DNA of 16,214 nucleotides from Planctomycetaceae bacterium (GTDB lineage: Bacteria; Planctomycetota; Planctomycetia; Planctomycetales; Planctomycetaceae). This document shows positions 1-9,459 of this stretch, piece by piece; the first letter of the stretch is position 1, and the number at the start of each line of letters is the position of its first letter. The notes under the pieces are model-generated. The model did not search any database and had not been told where the DNA came from. It worked only from the letters and a program-made list of their open reading frames with translations. The position numbers and the translations under genes are program-made. The DNA is taken from the NCBI GenBank assembly GCA_003503535.1, contig DOCI01000101.1:7580-23793 (forward strand). The letters are read 5' to 3'.

Positions 1-691
1 AGCATGTGGTCTGCACCAGTTATTGTTTTGGAGACGAATCACGCAAGTGGCTCTCTCCGAAATCCATTTATAAGATTGTCATCTGAGCGAGCCATCACCC
101 TTTTTCACATCCATTTGCCCCACCCCAGCGACCTAAATCAGCTAGAAGTGTAGTGCTTTAATGCGTTTAATCAAATCGGAGAAACAGACCAAGCGCTCTT
201 ATCACTGTATTTTTATACCAACCCGGGATCTTGGGCAACATAGGATGTACAGAGCGTTTCTTCGGGAGTGGCTTATGGAATTCAAATTACACACATCTGT
301 TAAAATGGGCAAGAAAAAGCCTCAGGGGATATTGTATTGATAAATAAAGCTTCCCCTATCAGTCCCGGATTTCAGTGCCATTATTTTTCATTCCAATTTG
401 AATTTTAACTCACAATCGCGACCAGAACTTCGCACCTCGAGAAATCAGTGTTCCGATCGAACCTTTAAGTGGTCTTCGATCTGACAGTCTTTGAATCCGG
501 CTTGAACGAAGGCTCCAGAACTGCTTAATTTCCTGTGGTATTGGCAGATAAGCCTGACAGAAAGGACTTCCCAATTAAGTGGTAGCACAACTTGCGAAGA
601 GATATCATGTAAGGTGATTTGAATTGAAGATACGTCAGAATTTCATTGGATTGATATGTGAACTAATGCAGGCCGATAGGGAGAGTATTCG
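1..691. other. Region without a confident gene
   Basis: No reading frame here is convincing. Plus frame 1 is open from the left edge to a stop at about 151-153, and plus frame 3 to a stop at about 90, so a gene tail could enter from the left, but neither translation is recognisable. A 59-codon ORF at 161-340 is listed separately. On the minus strand a start-less open frame of about 65 codons ends at 445; its last residues (AGFKDCQIEDHLKVRSEH) look protein-like, resembling the tail of a methyltransferase, but this is only an impression. The promoter of the methyltransferase gene at 692 should lie at the right end of this stretch; I cannot point to clear -35 and -10 boxes. Confidence 0.5.
161..340 (+). 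CDS. Possible small basic protein, 59 aa, unrecognised
   Basis: An ATG-initiated frame of 59 residues runs to a TGA at 338-340. The product would be rich in Lys and Arg, with a C-terminal stretch KMGKKKPQGILY. There is no good Shine-Dalgarno sequence in front of the ATG and I recognise no family. An ORF of this length can occur by chance in DNA of this composition, so it is recorded only because the flanking 690 bases are otherwise empty. A chance ORF is the more likely explanation. Confidence 0.15.
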   Translation: MRLIKSEKQTKRSYHCIFIPTRDLGQHRMYRAFLREWLMEFKLHTSVKMGKKKPQGILY

Positions 692-1447
692 ATGAGTGCA
701 TGGGAAAGGTTTGGTTTTGCCCGCTGGTTGGTAATAGGCATTGTCGCGTTCTGTTTATTGTCTGAGGCGGAGATTTCCGTCGGACAAGAACAACCGACGG
801 ATGCAAAGTCACTGCCCACTAAGAGTGTGAAGCCAGGAATTAATGAGAACTTCCTCAATCCAAATTTGAAGGTTGAGGAATGGGTTGAACGATTCGAGGT
901 AGAAAGCCGGGAGGTTTTCACGGCTCGTAACGAGGTGCTGGCTGCACTGGAACTCCAACCAGGCATGCGGGTAGCCGATGTTGGTGCGGGAACAGGCTTG
1001 TACACGACTTTAATGGCGGATCAAGTTAGCTCCGAAGGCTGGGTATTCGCCGTAGAAATTGCCGTTCCATTCGTGGAGCATCTCCGAGAAGTTGCGCGTA
1101 AACATAATCAGGATAACGTGACTCCCGTGCTATGTGATGAAGATGCGATCTGCCTTCCTCCTGAGTTGCTCGATCTCGTTTTCACCTGCGATGTCTATCA
1201 TCATTTCGAGTACCCTCAATCAACTCTCGCTACCATTCTGTCTGCACTCAAGCCGGGTGGGCGATTTATTGTTGTCGACTTCGAAAAAATACCCGGAGTG
1301 AGCCGCGACTGGCTGCTCGAACATGTGCGTGCTGATAAAACGACAGTCCGCCAGGAAATTGAACAGGCGGGTTTCGAATTTGTCGCTGAGAAGAAGATGA
1401 AAGGGTTTCAGGAAAACTACTTTCTGGTCTTCCGAAAGCCGATGTAA
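692..1447 (+). CDS. Exported class I SAM-dependent methyltransferase
   Basis: A 251-residue protein with a Rossmann-fold methyltransferase domain. The SAM-binding motif I is visible as VADVGAGTG (about residues 94-102), followed by an acidic strand-2 end (VEIAV, about 121-125), the motif [10 protein letters not shown] (about 166-175) and the post-motif [12 protein letters not shown] (about 186-197). The N-terminus has a charged n-region and a hydrophobic core ([11 protein letters not shown], about 13-23), which reads as a signal peptide or membrane anchor. That would place the enzyme outside the cytoplasm or on the membrane, odd for a SAM-dependent enzyme. Before the fold lies a segment [19 protein letters not shown], typical of a planctomycete and proteobacterial family of putative methyltransferases. 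The start is supported by a GGGAG about 8 bases upstream. The acceptor substrate is unknown. The gene converges on the ATPase operon. Confidence 0.8.
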   Translation: MSAWERFGFARWLVIGIVAFCLLSEAEISVGQEQPTDAKSLPTKSVKPGINENFLNPNLKVEEWVERFEVESREVFTARNEVLAALELQPGMRVADVGAGTGLYTTLMADQVSSEGWVFAVEIAVPFVEHLREVARKHNQDNVTPVLCDEDAICLPPELLDLVFTCDVYHHFEYPQSTLATILSALKPGGRFIVVDFEKIPGVSRDWLLEHVRADKTTVRQEIEQAGFEFVAEKKMKGFQENYFLVFRKPM

Positions 1448-1654
1448 TGAGTCCTCCAGATCATGTGCTGCAGTGTCAAGCTGAGTTGATGTCACGGTGA
1501 GAATTGTGGTTTCCAAGAGAGTAGCAGTTTGTCACGACGCTTCTTATTTATCAGGAATATAGTCGCAGGTTTGGAAGTAAATCTCATTCTGTGTCAATCA
1601 GTGAAACGCCAGATGCGGTCGAGGCAAGTTGTGTTGAGAAACGTAAAACTCAAC

Positions 1655-2557
1655 CTATTTCAAATGCTCCTTCGATGCAACAAGGGCATCAAAGCCGGCG
1701 ACGACATCGAACAGTTCCTCATCAATGCTGCTTTGGCGGAGGCGATGGAAAGAGACGTGGAACTCTTCGAGTAACTGATTGATATTTTGATCTGCACGTT
1801 GCATCGAAGCCAGACGGCTCGCATTCTCACTCGCCAGTGATTCTGCACATGCTTGAAACATTGAGATAAACAGATACTCGTGGATAAGGGCTCGCAATAT
1901 CGAGAGTTCGCTTCCCATCACTTCTGGAACAATCCTGGTTGGCCAGGAAACTTTGGTCAAACTTTTCTGCCATTGGGTGTCTAGAGGGAGCAACCGCCGA
2001 CTGACTGGTTCGTACAATGCCCCAGAATTCGGGCGATTGTGAAAGACATACACACACGCAGGTTCTTCAGTAGATTGCTGAGAGACACTTTCCATTTGAA
2101 TCTGACCGACCAGCGGTGCGATGGCCTTGACGGTATTTGGTACATTAAACAGCCCCTGCATTGGGAGGCCGGCATCTGACAATCTTGCGTGAACGCGTTC
2201 GCCAACTGCCCAGACTTCCAGTGAGCCGGAAAACTTCGTAAGTGTCTGAATTGCATGATAGGCCACAACATCGTTGAATCGGCCTACCAGCCCCTGGTCA
2301 GAACCGAACACAATGGCGCAAATGGTCCCAGACTCTGGATGTTGATTACCAGGTGTTGACAATGTCATCATGTTACTTTTTCGATAACATGCACTCAAAC
2401 CTAATTCGATAGTTCTATAGTAGTCAGTCAATGCTCGCACGGATTGCTCGTATTGCTCGATACTGGAAGCGGCCATCGCTTTCATCGTCCTGACAACCGA
2501 TTGCAAATCGCTGGCGGTGGTGATCTGACGGCGAATTCTCGCGAGGCTGTCACTCAT
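1655..2557 (-). CDS. atpG: N-type ATPase gamma subunit (AtpG)
   Basis: This 300-residue protein is the central-stalk gamma subunit that turns inside the alpha3beta3 head and carries torque to the c ring. It begins with the usual helical segment ([22 protein letters not shown]), has the gamma core motif [11 protein letters not shown] near residue 85, and ends with a second long helix containing [16 protein letters not shown] and [16 protein letters not shown]. In ordinary gamma subunits that last motif reads RQxxITxEIxEI, so the sequence is divergent in the way expected of N-ATPases. Its ATG overlaps the atpA stop as ATGA, which implies translational coupling. It is the last gene of the operon; a weak 6-bp inverted repeat (GTTGAG/CTCAAC, 1633-1654) follows the stop but lacks a T tract on the transcribed strand. 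Confidence 0.92.
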   Translation of the reverse strand: MSDSLARIRRQITTASDLQSVVRTMKAMAASSIEQYEQSVRALTDYYRTIELGLSACYRKSNMMTLSTPGNQHPESGTICAIVFGSDQGLVGRFNDVVAYHAIQTLTKFSGSLEVWAVGERVHARLSDAGLPMQGLFNVPNTVKAIAPLVGQIQMESVSQQSTEEPACVYVFHNRPNSGALYEPVSRRLLPLDTQWQKSLTKVSWPTRIVPEVMGSELSILRALIHEYLFISMFQACAESLASENASRLASMQRADQNINQLLEEFHVSFHRLRQSSIDEELFDVVAGFDALVASKEHLK

Positions 2558-4134
2558 GTTTGTTCCTCCTCAACCGATGCTGGAGAGGTGGGTTGGGGGT
2601 CTGGATTGGATTTGAATCCTGCAAGTGATTGTCGAGCAATCTCGATGATCGTTTTGCGATCCTCGTCATTCAATTTCTGGGCGGTTTCGAATCTCTTGCA
2701 GATGTCTTCCGGAATGTTTTCAGCTGAATCCTGCACGGTCTGTTCTGCAGCTGTCATCTGATTAAGCGGCACGGCCTCAAAAAGCCCCTCGCTCAAGGCG
2801 AGTAAGATTGCGATTTGAGCAGCCACTGATACGGGAGTGAATTCGGGCTGCTTGAGACATTCACGGATTCGTCGACCATGCTCGATCACTTTGAGAGTGT
2901 TATCATCCAGACGGGCGCCGAATCGAGCAAACGTTTCTAATTCTTCGAACTGGGCGTATGCCAGTTTAAGATCCCCTGCAACCGCACGATACATTACCCG
3001 TTGTGCCTTCCCACCAACACGTGATACGGATTTGCCAACATCGACTGCGGGCAGCACTCCGAGTTCAAAGAGAGAAGGAGACAGGTAGATTTGCCCATCC
3101 GTAATGGAAATCAGGTTGGTTGGGATGTAAGCGGAAATGTCCTGAGCTTCCGTTTCGATGATTGGCAAAGCCGTTAATGAGCCTCCTCCACGTTTCTCGC
3201 ACAGATGTGTCGATCGCTCCAGTAAACGGGAGTGAATATAGAAGATATCACCGGGAAAGGCTTCCCGGCCGGGGGGACGTCGCAAGAGCAACGAGAGCTC
3301 ACGATAAGCACGTGCGTGTTGTGTCAGGTCGTCGTAAACAATCAGGACATCACGACCTGCTTCCATGAAATATTCAGCAATACTGGTTGCTGCATAGGGT
3401 GCAATGTAAGCCAGTCCGGGAGGATCGTCGCCTTCGGAGACTACGACAACTGTGTGATCCAGCCCCCCGCTCTCTTGCAAAACAGCCACCGCTTTCGCCA
3501 CTGAGGAAGCCCGCTGTCCAATCGCGCAATAAACACAGACAACATCTCGCCCCCGTTGGTTGATAATGGTATCCAATGCGATGGCAGTTTTTCCTGTCTG
3601 GCGGTCACCGAGAATCAACTCCCGTTGACCACGCCCAATGGGAATGAGTGCATCGATAACTTTGAGACCAGTTTGAAGCGGCACCGTTACGGGAGCACGA
3701 TCCATAATTGGGGGTGAAGCCCGTTCTGTAGGAAGACGTGTTTCCGCGGAGACCAGCCCCTTGCCATCGATTGGTCGCCCCAGCGGATCGATCACCCGCC
3801 CGATTAATCCATTCCCCACAGCCACGTCCATCACACGTCCGGTGCGCCTCACTTCATCACCTGCCTGAAGTTGCCAATAGTCACCAAGTAACACGACACC
3901 GATTTCATCCTCATCCACGTTGAATGCAATGCCTAATACGTCGCCCGGAAACTTAACCAGTTCTTCAAAGCCAACATTAGGCAAGCCTGAAACCTTGGCG
4001 ATTCCTGTACTCAGACTGGTAATAGTACCGACTTCTCGCGGTATTAATCGGGGTTTCAGGGCGGATTGAGCCTGATGGATCCCTGCCCAGGCAGTGTCGA
4101 GTAGATCGTTTAAGCTTTCCGATTGCTCACTCAT
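2554..4134 (-). CDS. atpA: N-type ATPase alpha subunit (AtpA)
   Basis: This 526-residue non-catalytic nucleotide-binding subunit of the F1 head shows the N-terminal beta-barrel (about residues 30-100) and the Walker A motif GDRQTGKT (about 176-183), preceded by [12 protein letters not shown]. It also has the Walker B region VLIVYDDLT, and the [10 protein letters not shown] motif that supplies the arginine finger to the beta subunit catalytic site. The length is usual for the family. The first roughly 30 residues, which normally bind delta, are present, fitting the delta-like tail of AtpF. The C-terminus ends in a Pro-, Ser- and Gln-rich stretch. The gene overlaps atpF at its start and atpG at its end, each by four bases (ATGA). 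Confidence 0.96.
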   Translation of the reverse strand: MSEQSESLNDLLDTAWAGIHQAQSALKPRLIPREVGTITSLSTGIAKVSGLPNVGFEELVKFPGDVLGIAFNVDEDEIGVVLLGDYWQLQAGDEVRRTGRVMDVAVGNGLIGRVIDPLGRPIDGKGLVSAETRLPTERASPPIMDRAPVTVPLQTGLKVIDALIPIGRGQRELILGDRQTGKTAIALDTIINQRGRDVVCVYCAIGQRASSVAKAVAVLQESGGLDHTVVVVSEGDDPPGLAYIAPYAATSIAEYFMEAGRDVLIVYDDLTQHARAYRELSLLLRRPPGREAFPGDIFYIHSRLLERSTHLCEKRGGGSLTALPIIETEAQDISAYIPTNLISITDGQIYLSPSLFELGVLPAVDVGKSVSRVGGKAQRVMYRAVAGDLKLAYAQFEELETFARFGARLDDNTLKVIEHGRRIRECLKQPEFTPVSVAAQIAILLALSEGLFEAVPLNQMTAAEQTVQDSAENIPEDICKRFETAQKLNDEDRKTIIEIARQSLAGFKSNPDPQPTSPASVEEEQT

Positions 4135-4952
4135 GAGTGACTCTCCGCGAGGTGCGTATCTTTAGAATTTGACTCAGCGCCGGGAGTTATCATCTGTTTG
4201 TTATTGAGTATTTGGTCAACATTCTCTTCGAGCGAACTTAAATAATCGGCAAGACTCCATGCTATTTTTTGTCCGTTGATGGTCAGCTCAATCCCGCAGA
4301 TGACATCTGGAGCCGTTTCAAAGCGGACGAGAATCTCCTTCGCGATAATTTCACTGAATGTCTGTTGGATTTTCTGGCGTTGACTCTCAGACAGTTGAAA
4401 CGCACTCCGTACGATAGCAGGATCCGATGACGACCTGAGTGTCTCAGTCAGTCTTGCTTTTGCCATACCGTCGATGCCTCGCAGGCGGTCTGTGAATGTC
4501 TCACACATTCGCTCTTCCAGACTTACGCCGGCAAGATCAATCAATGCTTTACGTGCGATGGAAAAGACTTCCTGCTGAGTCCGTTGAATGAAGGCTTTGT
4601 CGAGGTTACGGGCGTCGATTCTCAACGATTCCTGTCGTTTAGTAGTGTAGGAATCGGCTGCCTGACGCGCTTGCTCAATCAGTCGTTGGCGTTCTGCTTT
4701 CGCGTCCTCTGTAGCCTGGCTGAACAGTTCCGATTTCTGCTGATCAAACTCTGCATTTTTCCGTTCGAAATCATTGCGTTCTTTTCGGGCTTCGGCTTTC
4801 TTTGCATCAGCATCTGCGAGTTCTGCTGCAATCTTCTTTTCCCGCTCATCAATTGCATGCAGGATGGGGCGATAGAGAAATCGTTTCATCAACCACACCA
4901 GAATCAGGAAGTTAATCGCCTGTGCAAGTACGGTGAACCAATCAATAAGCAT
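4131..4952 (-). CDS. atpF: N-type ATPase b subunit with delta-like C-terminal domain (AtpF)
   Basis: This is the peripheral-stalk subunit that holds the F1 head against the membrane a subunit. It is 273 residues long, well above the roughly 156-170 of an ordinary b subunit. One membrane helix lies at about residues 5-26 ([20 protein letters not shown]), followed by the conserved RPI...IDERE segment and a long charged coiled coil (about 36-140). The remaining part, about 165-243, contains [15 protein letters not shown], a hydrophobic strand (ILVRF), [12 protein letters not shown] and [11 protein letters not shown]. This order matches the C-terminal domain of subunit delta (SAxPLsxxQ, GGixVxiGd, SvrxrLxxL). 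No separate atpH exists in the operon, so AtpF probably does both jobs. It starts three bases after the atpE stop. Confidence 0.93.
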   Translation of the reverse strand: MLIDWFTVLAQAINFLILVWLMKRFLYRPILHAIDEREKKIAAELADADAKKAEARKERNDFERKNAEFDQQKSELFSQATEDAKAERQRLIEQARQAADSYTTKRQESLRIDARNLDKAFIQRTQQEVFSIARKALIDLAGVSLEERMCETFTDRLRGIDGMAKARLTETLRSSSDPAIVRSAFQLSESQRQKIQQTFSEIIAKEILVRFETAPDVICGIELTINGQKIAWSLADYLSSLEENVDQILNNKQMITPGAESNSKDTHLAESHS

Positions 4953-4955
4953 TGC

Positions 4956-5237
4956 TTACTTTCCTGCCGCTTGGGAGATGACCTGGTTCCAGAACGGATT
5001 GGCGAAAATGAGAATCATAGTAACCACAAAGCAATAGATGGCCGTCGATTCGATCATCGCCAGACCGACAAATAGCGTTCTGGTGATTGTAGCTGAGGCG
5101 TCGGGCTGCTGAGCCAGTGCGCTCAGGGCAGTTGCGACCGCCTTGCCCTCTGCGAAGGCAGGCCCCATACAGCCGAAACTGGTGGTGATCCCGGCAATGG
5201 CAATCGATGTCACCGCGATGATTGTCATACTGTCCAT
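4956..5237 (-). CDS. atpE: N-type ATPase c subunit, ion-binding rotor (AtpE)
   Basis: A 93-residue two-helix hairpin proteolipid that assembles into the rotating ring. Helix 2 carries the ion-binding carboxylate in MIESTAIY (Glu63, Ser64, Thr65), very like the Na+ site of Ilyobacter tartaricus c (ESTGIY). At the position of the helix-1 Gln of that site there is instead Glu30 (GPAFAEGKAV). Each subunit therefore holds two carboxylates, a recognised N-ATPase feature. N-ATPases were predicted to translocate Na+ from such ligands, but the Burkholderia pseudomallei N-type c ring was reported as a proton-specific 17-mer, so the ion is open. The polar loop is LAQQPDAS. The ATG follows an AAAGGA ribosome-binding site about 8 bases upstream. 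The C-terminus (NPFWNQVISQAAGK) extends a little beyond the membrane. Confidence 0.96.
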   Translation of the reverse strand: MDSMTIIAVTSIAIAGITTSFGCMGPAFAEGKAVATALSALAQQPDASATITRTLFVGLAMIESTAIYCFVVTMILIFANPFWNQVISQAAGK

Positions 5238-5266
5238 GTATTTTTCCTTTGATTGGAGAGGTAAAG

Positions 5267-5962
5267 TTAGAGGGCCCCATCGGATTTAGAATTGGGCTGA
5301 CGAATTCGTGTCGCAGCGGCAATATAAACCGCAGCCAGGATCGTGAAGATATAGGCCTGCACCATTCCGGTGAGCAAGCCGAGTGCCGTCATGAAGATTG
5401 GGAAAATGAGCGGAGTAATCGTGAGCAATATAGCAATGATCATCGCTCCACTCATCATGTTGCCAAATAATCGAACGGCCAATGCCAATGTTCTTGATAA
5501 TTCACTGATGATATTGAACGGAAGCATAATGACTGTCGGTTCAATGTAAGACTTCAGGTAGTCTCCCAAACCATGAGCTTCGATTCCGAACATCGGCACC
5601 GCCACAAACACGCAAAGTGCCAAGGCTACGGTTGTCGATAAAGAGCCCGTCGGCGGTTCATAGCCAGGGAAAATTGTGCAAAGACTGGCTGTGGCCAGAA
5701 ATAAAAATAGTGTGCCCAGAAAGCTAAGATACTTCAGAGGATGACTCAGCCCCACATCTGCGATTTGCTTTTCGATGCCGCAGACGATGATTTCAAGCAG
5801 ATTCTGCCAACGAGTGCGATGCAAGTCAGTAGAAAGCTTGCGTGTGATCAGTTTCGAGGCAACGATCAGCAATAGCATGGTTGCCCAGGTGAATACGATG
5901 GTCGCATTGATTTTGAAAAATCCGAATTGCCAGAAAATCAGTTCGTCAGGGCTGAGACGCAT
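5267..5962 (-). CDS. atpB: N-type ATPase a subunit, ion channel stator (AtpB)
   Basis: A multi-spanning membrane protein forming the two ion half-channels beside the c ring. The essential arginine is seen in ELSRTLALAVRLFGNMMSG (Arg164 of the chosen 231-residue form), and a downstream helix has GMVQAYIFTILAAVYIAAA with its conserved Gln. The N-terminal LSPDELIFWQFGFFKINATIVFTW is usual for this subfamily. The frame extends upstream to 5998, but the ATG at 5962 is preferred: it has a perfect AGGAGG six bases upstream (5969-5974) and begins directly at the conserved LSPDELIF. The start lies inside the 3' end of atpR. The gap to atpE is 29 bases. Confidence 0.94.
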   Translation of the reverse strand: MRLSPDELIFWQFGFFKINATIVFTWATMLLLIVASKLITRKLSTDLHRTRWQNLLEIIVCGIEKQIADVGLSHPLKYLSFLGTLFLFLATASLCTIFPGYEPPTGSLSTTVALALCVFVAVPMFGIEAHGLGDYLKSYIEPTVIMLPFNIISELSRTLALAVRLFGNMMSGAMIIAILLTITPLIFPIFMTALGLLTGMVQAYIFTILAAVYIAAATRIRQPNSKSDGAL

Positions 5963-6266
5963 GGTTGGCCTCCTGCACGTTGAGAGTTGGATTTTCAACG
6001 GAACTGAATGTCTGCCGCATTACGATCATGCGTGCCATGATAAAACCTATCAGGCATGCCATCAGTCGTTCCCACTGAAAGCCTGAGACAAAGTAGAATC
6101 CCAGCAAAGTCACACTCATTCGCAGCAGAAGACTACCAAGAAACCACCGCACCGGATGTGGGGAGATGATTCCTTTCTGAATGGTCCATCGGAGTCCTCC
6201 AAAGAATATCGCTCCCAGTATGGTTCCTGCTAACCAAGCTGGAATCAGGATAAAACCCTCATTCAT
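5946..6266 (-). CDS. atpR: N-ATPase accessory membrane protein AtpR
   Basis: AtpR is one of two small membrane proteins that mark N-ATPase operons. The preferred ATG at 6266 gives 106 residues and has AGGAGG six bases upstream (6273-6278); an upstream in-frame start at 6326 would add 20 basic residues lying inside atpQ and is unlikely. Three hydrophobic segments are visible, at about residues 7-28, 37-60 and 64-83. Arginines lie near or within the segments (GGLRWT, LLRMSV, IMARMI), which is unusual for membrane helices and recalls the proposal that AtpR contacts the c-ring carboxylates. The soluble tail is polar. It overlaps atpQ upstream and atpB downstream. The exact role, in assembly or ion coupling, is not established. 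Confidence 0.85.
   Translation of the reverse strand: MNEGFILIPAWLAGTILGAIFFGGLRWTIQKGIISPHPVRWFLGSLLLRMSVTLLGFYFVSGFQWERLMACLIGFIMARMIVMRQTFSSVENPTLNVQEANHASQP
5969..5974 (-). promoter_or_regulatory. Ribosome binding site that sets the atpB start
   Basis: A perfect AGGAGG on the minus strand lies inside the end of atpR, six bases before the ATG at 5962. It argues against the longer upstream start of atpB at 5998. Confidence 0.8.
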
Positions 6267-6589
6267 TTTTATCCTCCTGTTCGTCTCGCATCGCTTTATC
6301 TTCCTTAAAGACCCATTGCCAGGCACTCCAGCAACCGATTGTCAAACCAATGATCATCAACGTTAACGTCCACGAGTGCCGTGCTCCAAAGTGTTTGTCC
6401 AGCCAAATTCCGATAACAACTCCCAGTAATGTGGGAATGACGACCGACCAGCCAATCAGCCCCATCATTCCCAAACCAAACCAAACCCCATAATTGTTGT
6501 GACGTTGAGCCTTAAGTTTTCGTGTCAGCTTTGCGCCGACTTCCCGGCTAAAAGCCGTTTGTTTCTTATTGTCAATCGCTTTCGGCTTA

Positions 6590-6597
<8 letters not shown>
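6259..6597 (-). CDS. atpQ: N-ATPase accessory protein AtpQ (AtpI-like)
   Basis: A small membrane protein of 112 residues related to AtpI, which helps c-ring assembly in ordinary F-type ATPases. A basic cytoplasmic N-terminus (about residues 1-36) precedes a glycine-rich membrane hairpin, YGVWFGLGMMGLIGWSVV and IPTLLGVVIGIWLDK, then a further helix (TLTLMIIGLTIGCWSAWQWV). The C-terminus is strongly charged (KEDKAMRDEQEDKNE). The ATG at 6597 is chosen because it overlaps the end of atpC (ATGACTGA) and has GGAG upstream. A longer TTG-initiated frame from 6624 would add nine residues and has no need to be invoked. The tail overlaps the start of atpR by 8 bases. Confidence 0.88.
6273..6278 (-). 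promoter_or_regulatory. Ribosome binding site that sets the atpR start
   Basis: A perfect AGGAGG on the minus strand lies within the coding end of atpQ, six bases before the ATG at 6266. It favours the 106-residue form of AtpR over the 126-residue one. Confidence 0.8.
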
Positions 6598-8572
<1,975 letters not shown>

Positions 8573-8753
8573 TTACCGTCCATCTTATCAGAATCATCAC
8601 CAGAAAGAAGAATGATCTAGTTTCGAAATCGTTACATCACAACCATCATTTGGATAGTTATTGCACACAGACTGCAAATAAAGCCATGAAAACAAATAAC
8701 AATAAATCTCCAAAGCCTTCGGGTACCGTTGAGGACTTTACTGGAGCTGTAGA

Positions 8754-8855
8754 ATGTCTGAAAACTGGCACAATCCAGTTCGATTGCGAATCGTTCAGAT
8801 GTTGTTGCATGGTCCCAATACAGTTGGTCAATTTGCTGCGGTTTGTTTATCGTGA
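8754..8855 (+). pseudogene. 5' remnant of an ArsR-like HTH regulator gene
   Basis: From an ATG with GGAG 8 bases upstream, 33 residues read MSENWHNPVRLRIVQMLLHG, then PNTVGQFAAVCLS, then TGA. The pattern NPVRLRIVQMLLHGP-TVGQFA is that of the first two helices of an ArsR-family winged helix-turn-helix (xDPxRLRILxLLxxG-xTVxELA). The recognition helix and wing are missing. At the point where they should follow, a transposase fragment begins in another frame. It looks like a regulator cut off by insertion of a mobile element. It may be an untranscribed relic. The similarity is short, so a chance match cannot be excluded. Confidence 0.45.
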
Positions 8856-9099
8856 CAATGATTATGATGGTCAGGCCGTTGTCCATATTTCCGGGAACGG
8901 TCTACGGAAGTTGACCAGAACCCAGTAGAAACGCCGTAAGAGACACAGTGCCATCGAGCCGAGGATTGGTTACCTCAAGCAAGACAATCGAACGGGGCGC
9001 TGTTTTTTGAAAGATCTGCCAGGAGATGAAATCGACGCGGTACTTGCAGCCGGCTTATCGAACTTGCAGAAACTGCTGCAAGCGATTTTCCCTCGCTGA
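8845..9099 (+). pseudogene. 3' remnant of an IS5-family-type transposase
   Basis: In one frame, broken by a TAG at 8926-8928, the DNA encodes YRDNDYDGQAVVHISGNG, then LRKLTRTQ(stop)KRRKRH, then SAIEPRIGYLKQDNRTGRCF, LKDLPGDEIDAVLAAGLS and NLQKLLQAIFPR. This matches the C-terminal third of IS5-type DDE transposases: the DxGYxGH block with the second catalytic Asp, the (R)RRSAIEPxIGHLKxDxRxGRxxLKG block with the catalytic Glu, and the terminal GDxINAxLAAxGxNLxKLL helix. The order and spacing are right, without gaps. The 5' two thirds are gone and the in-frame stop inactivates what is left. No terminal inverted repeat is visible downstream. It is probably the agent that disrupted the neighbouring genes. 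Confidence 0.75.
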
Positions 9100-9368
9100 T
9101 TTTGTGGCTGTGGGAGTGAGGTCAGGATACAAGTTAATTGCTCGTGCCAGCCTCGATGTATTATCCCGAGAATGTCCGCTTGTTCTGCAGCAAACTGAAG
9201 TCGACAAGGTTTATTGATGTCCAAACGATAGATAAGAATCCTTGGGAATGCTCTATGTGTCACGGCTCAGCATCTCTCCTCAGCAATCTCTGAGCGCAGC
9301 TTATGTCATGAAAGTCGCTACAGACTAACACCTGAATATCTGGTAGTCACTCATTGTAGATTATTAGA
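9100..9368. other. Intergenic DNA between transposase remnant and hsp20 control region
   Basis: No convincing gene is seen. A short plus-strand frame at 9156-9293 (45 codons from ATG) contains a single CSMCH haem-type motif, but has no signal peptide or clear ribosome-binding site. A minus-strand frame at 8970-9263 runs antisense across the transposase remnant and is unrecognisable. This may be further debris from the same insertion event. Confidence 0.4.
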
Positions 9369-9384
9369 CAATGACGTCATTGAC
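9351..9384. promoter_or_regulatory. Palindromic operator-like element upstream of hsp20
   Basis: Three related half-sites lie here: TCATTGT (9351-9357), ACAATGA (9368-9374) and TCATTGA (9377-9383, counting its leading base within GTCATTGA). The first two form an inverted repeat separated by 10 bases. The second and third form a perfect 14-base palindrome, CAATGACGTCATTG (9369-9382). The element lies about 75 bases before the small heat-shock gene. It does not match the CIRCE element (TTAGCACTC-N9-GAGTGCTAA). A binding site for a dimeric repressor or activator is the likely role; the factor is unknown. Confidence 0.5.
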
Positions 9385-9447
9385 TGATTTTCAGAAGTAT
9401 GGAAATCGGAATCATTTTTCTGGAACAATAAACGGTTGTAGACAACC

Positions 9448-9453
9448 AGGAGG
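9448..9453 (+). promoter_or_regulatory. Ribosome binding site of the small heat-shock gene
   Basis: A perfect AGGAGG precedes two tandem ATG codons at 9457 and 9460. Spacing is 3 bases to the first and 6 to the second, so the second ATG is the more probable start. Confidence 0.75.
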
Positions 9454-9459
9454 TGAATG

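Noticed and set aside
1633..1654. Inverted repeat GTTGAG/CTCAAC just after the atpG stop, considered as an operon terminator
   Set aside because: The stem is only six pairs with a 10-base loop and no T tract follows on the minus strand, so it is too weak to call.
2837..3923. Several plus-strand ORFs of 60-90 codons inside atpA
   Set aside because: They are antisense shadows of a strongly conserved gene and have no recognisable products or ribosome-binding sites.
8970..9263. 97-codon minus-strand ORF
   Set aside because: It is antisense to the transposase remnant and its translation resembles nothing known to me.
9156..9293. 45-codon plus-strand ORF with a single CSMCH haem-binding motif
   Set aside because: No signal peptide, no clear ribosome-binding site and only one motif in a very short frame. 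A chance CxxCH is more likely than a cytochrome.
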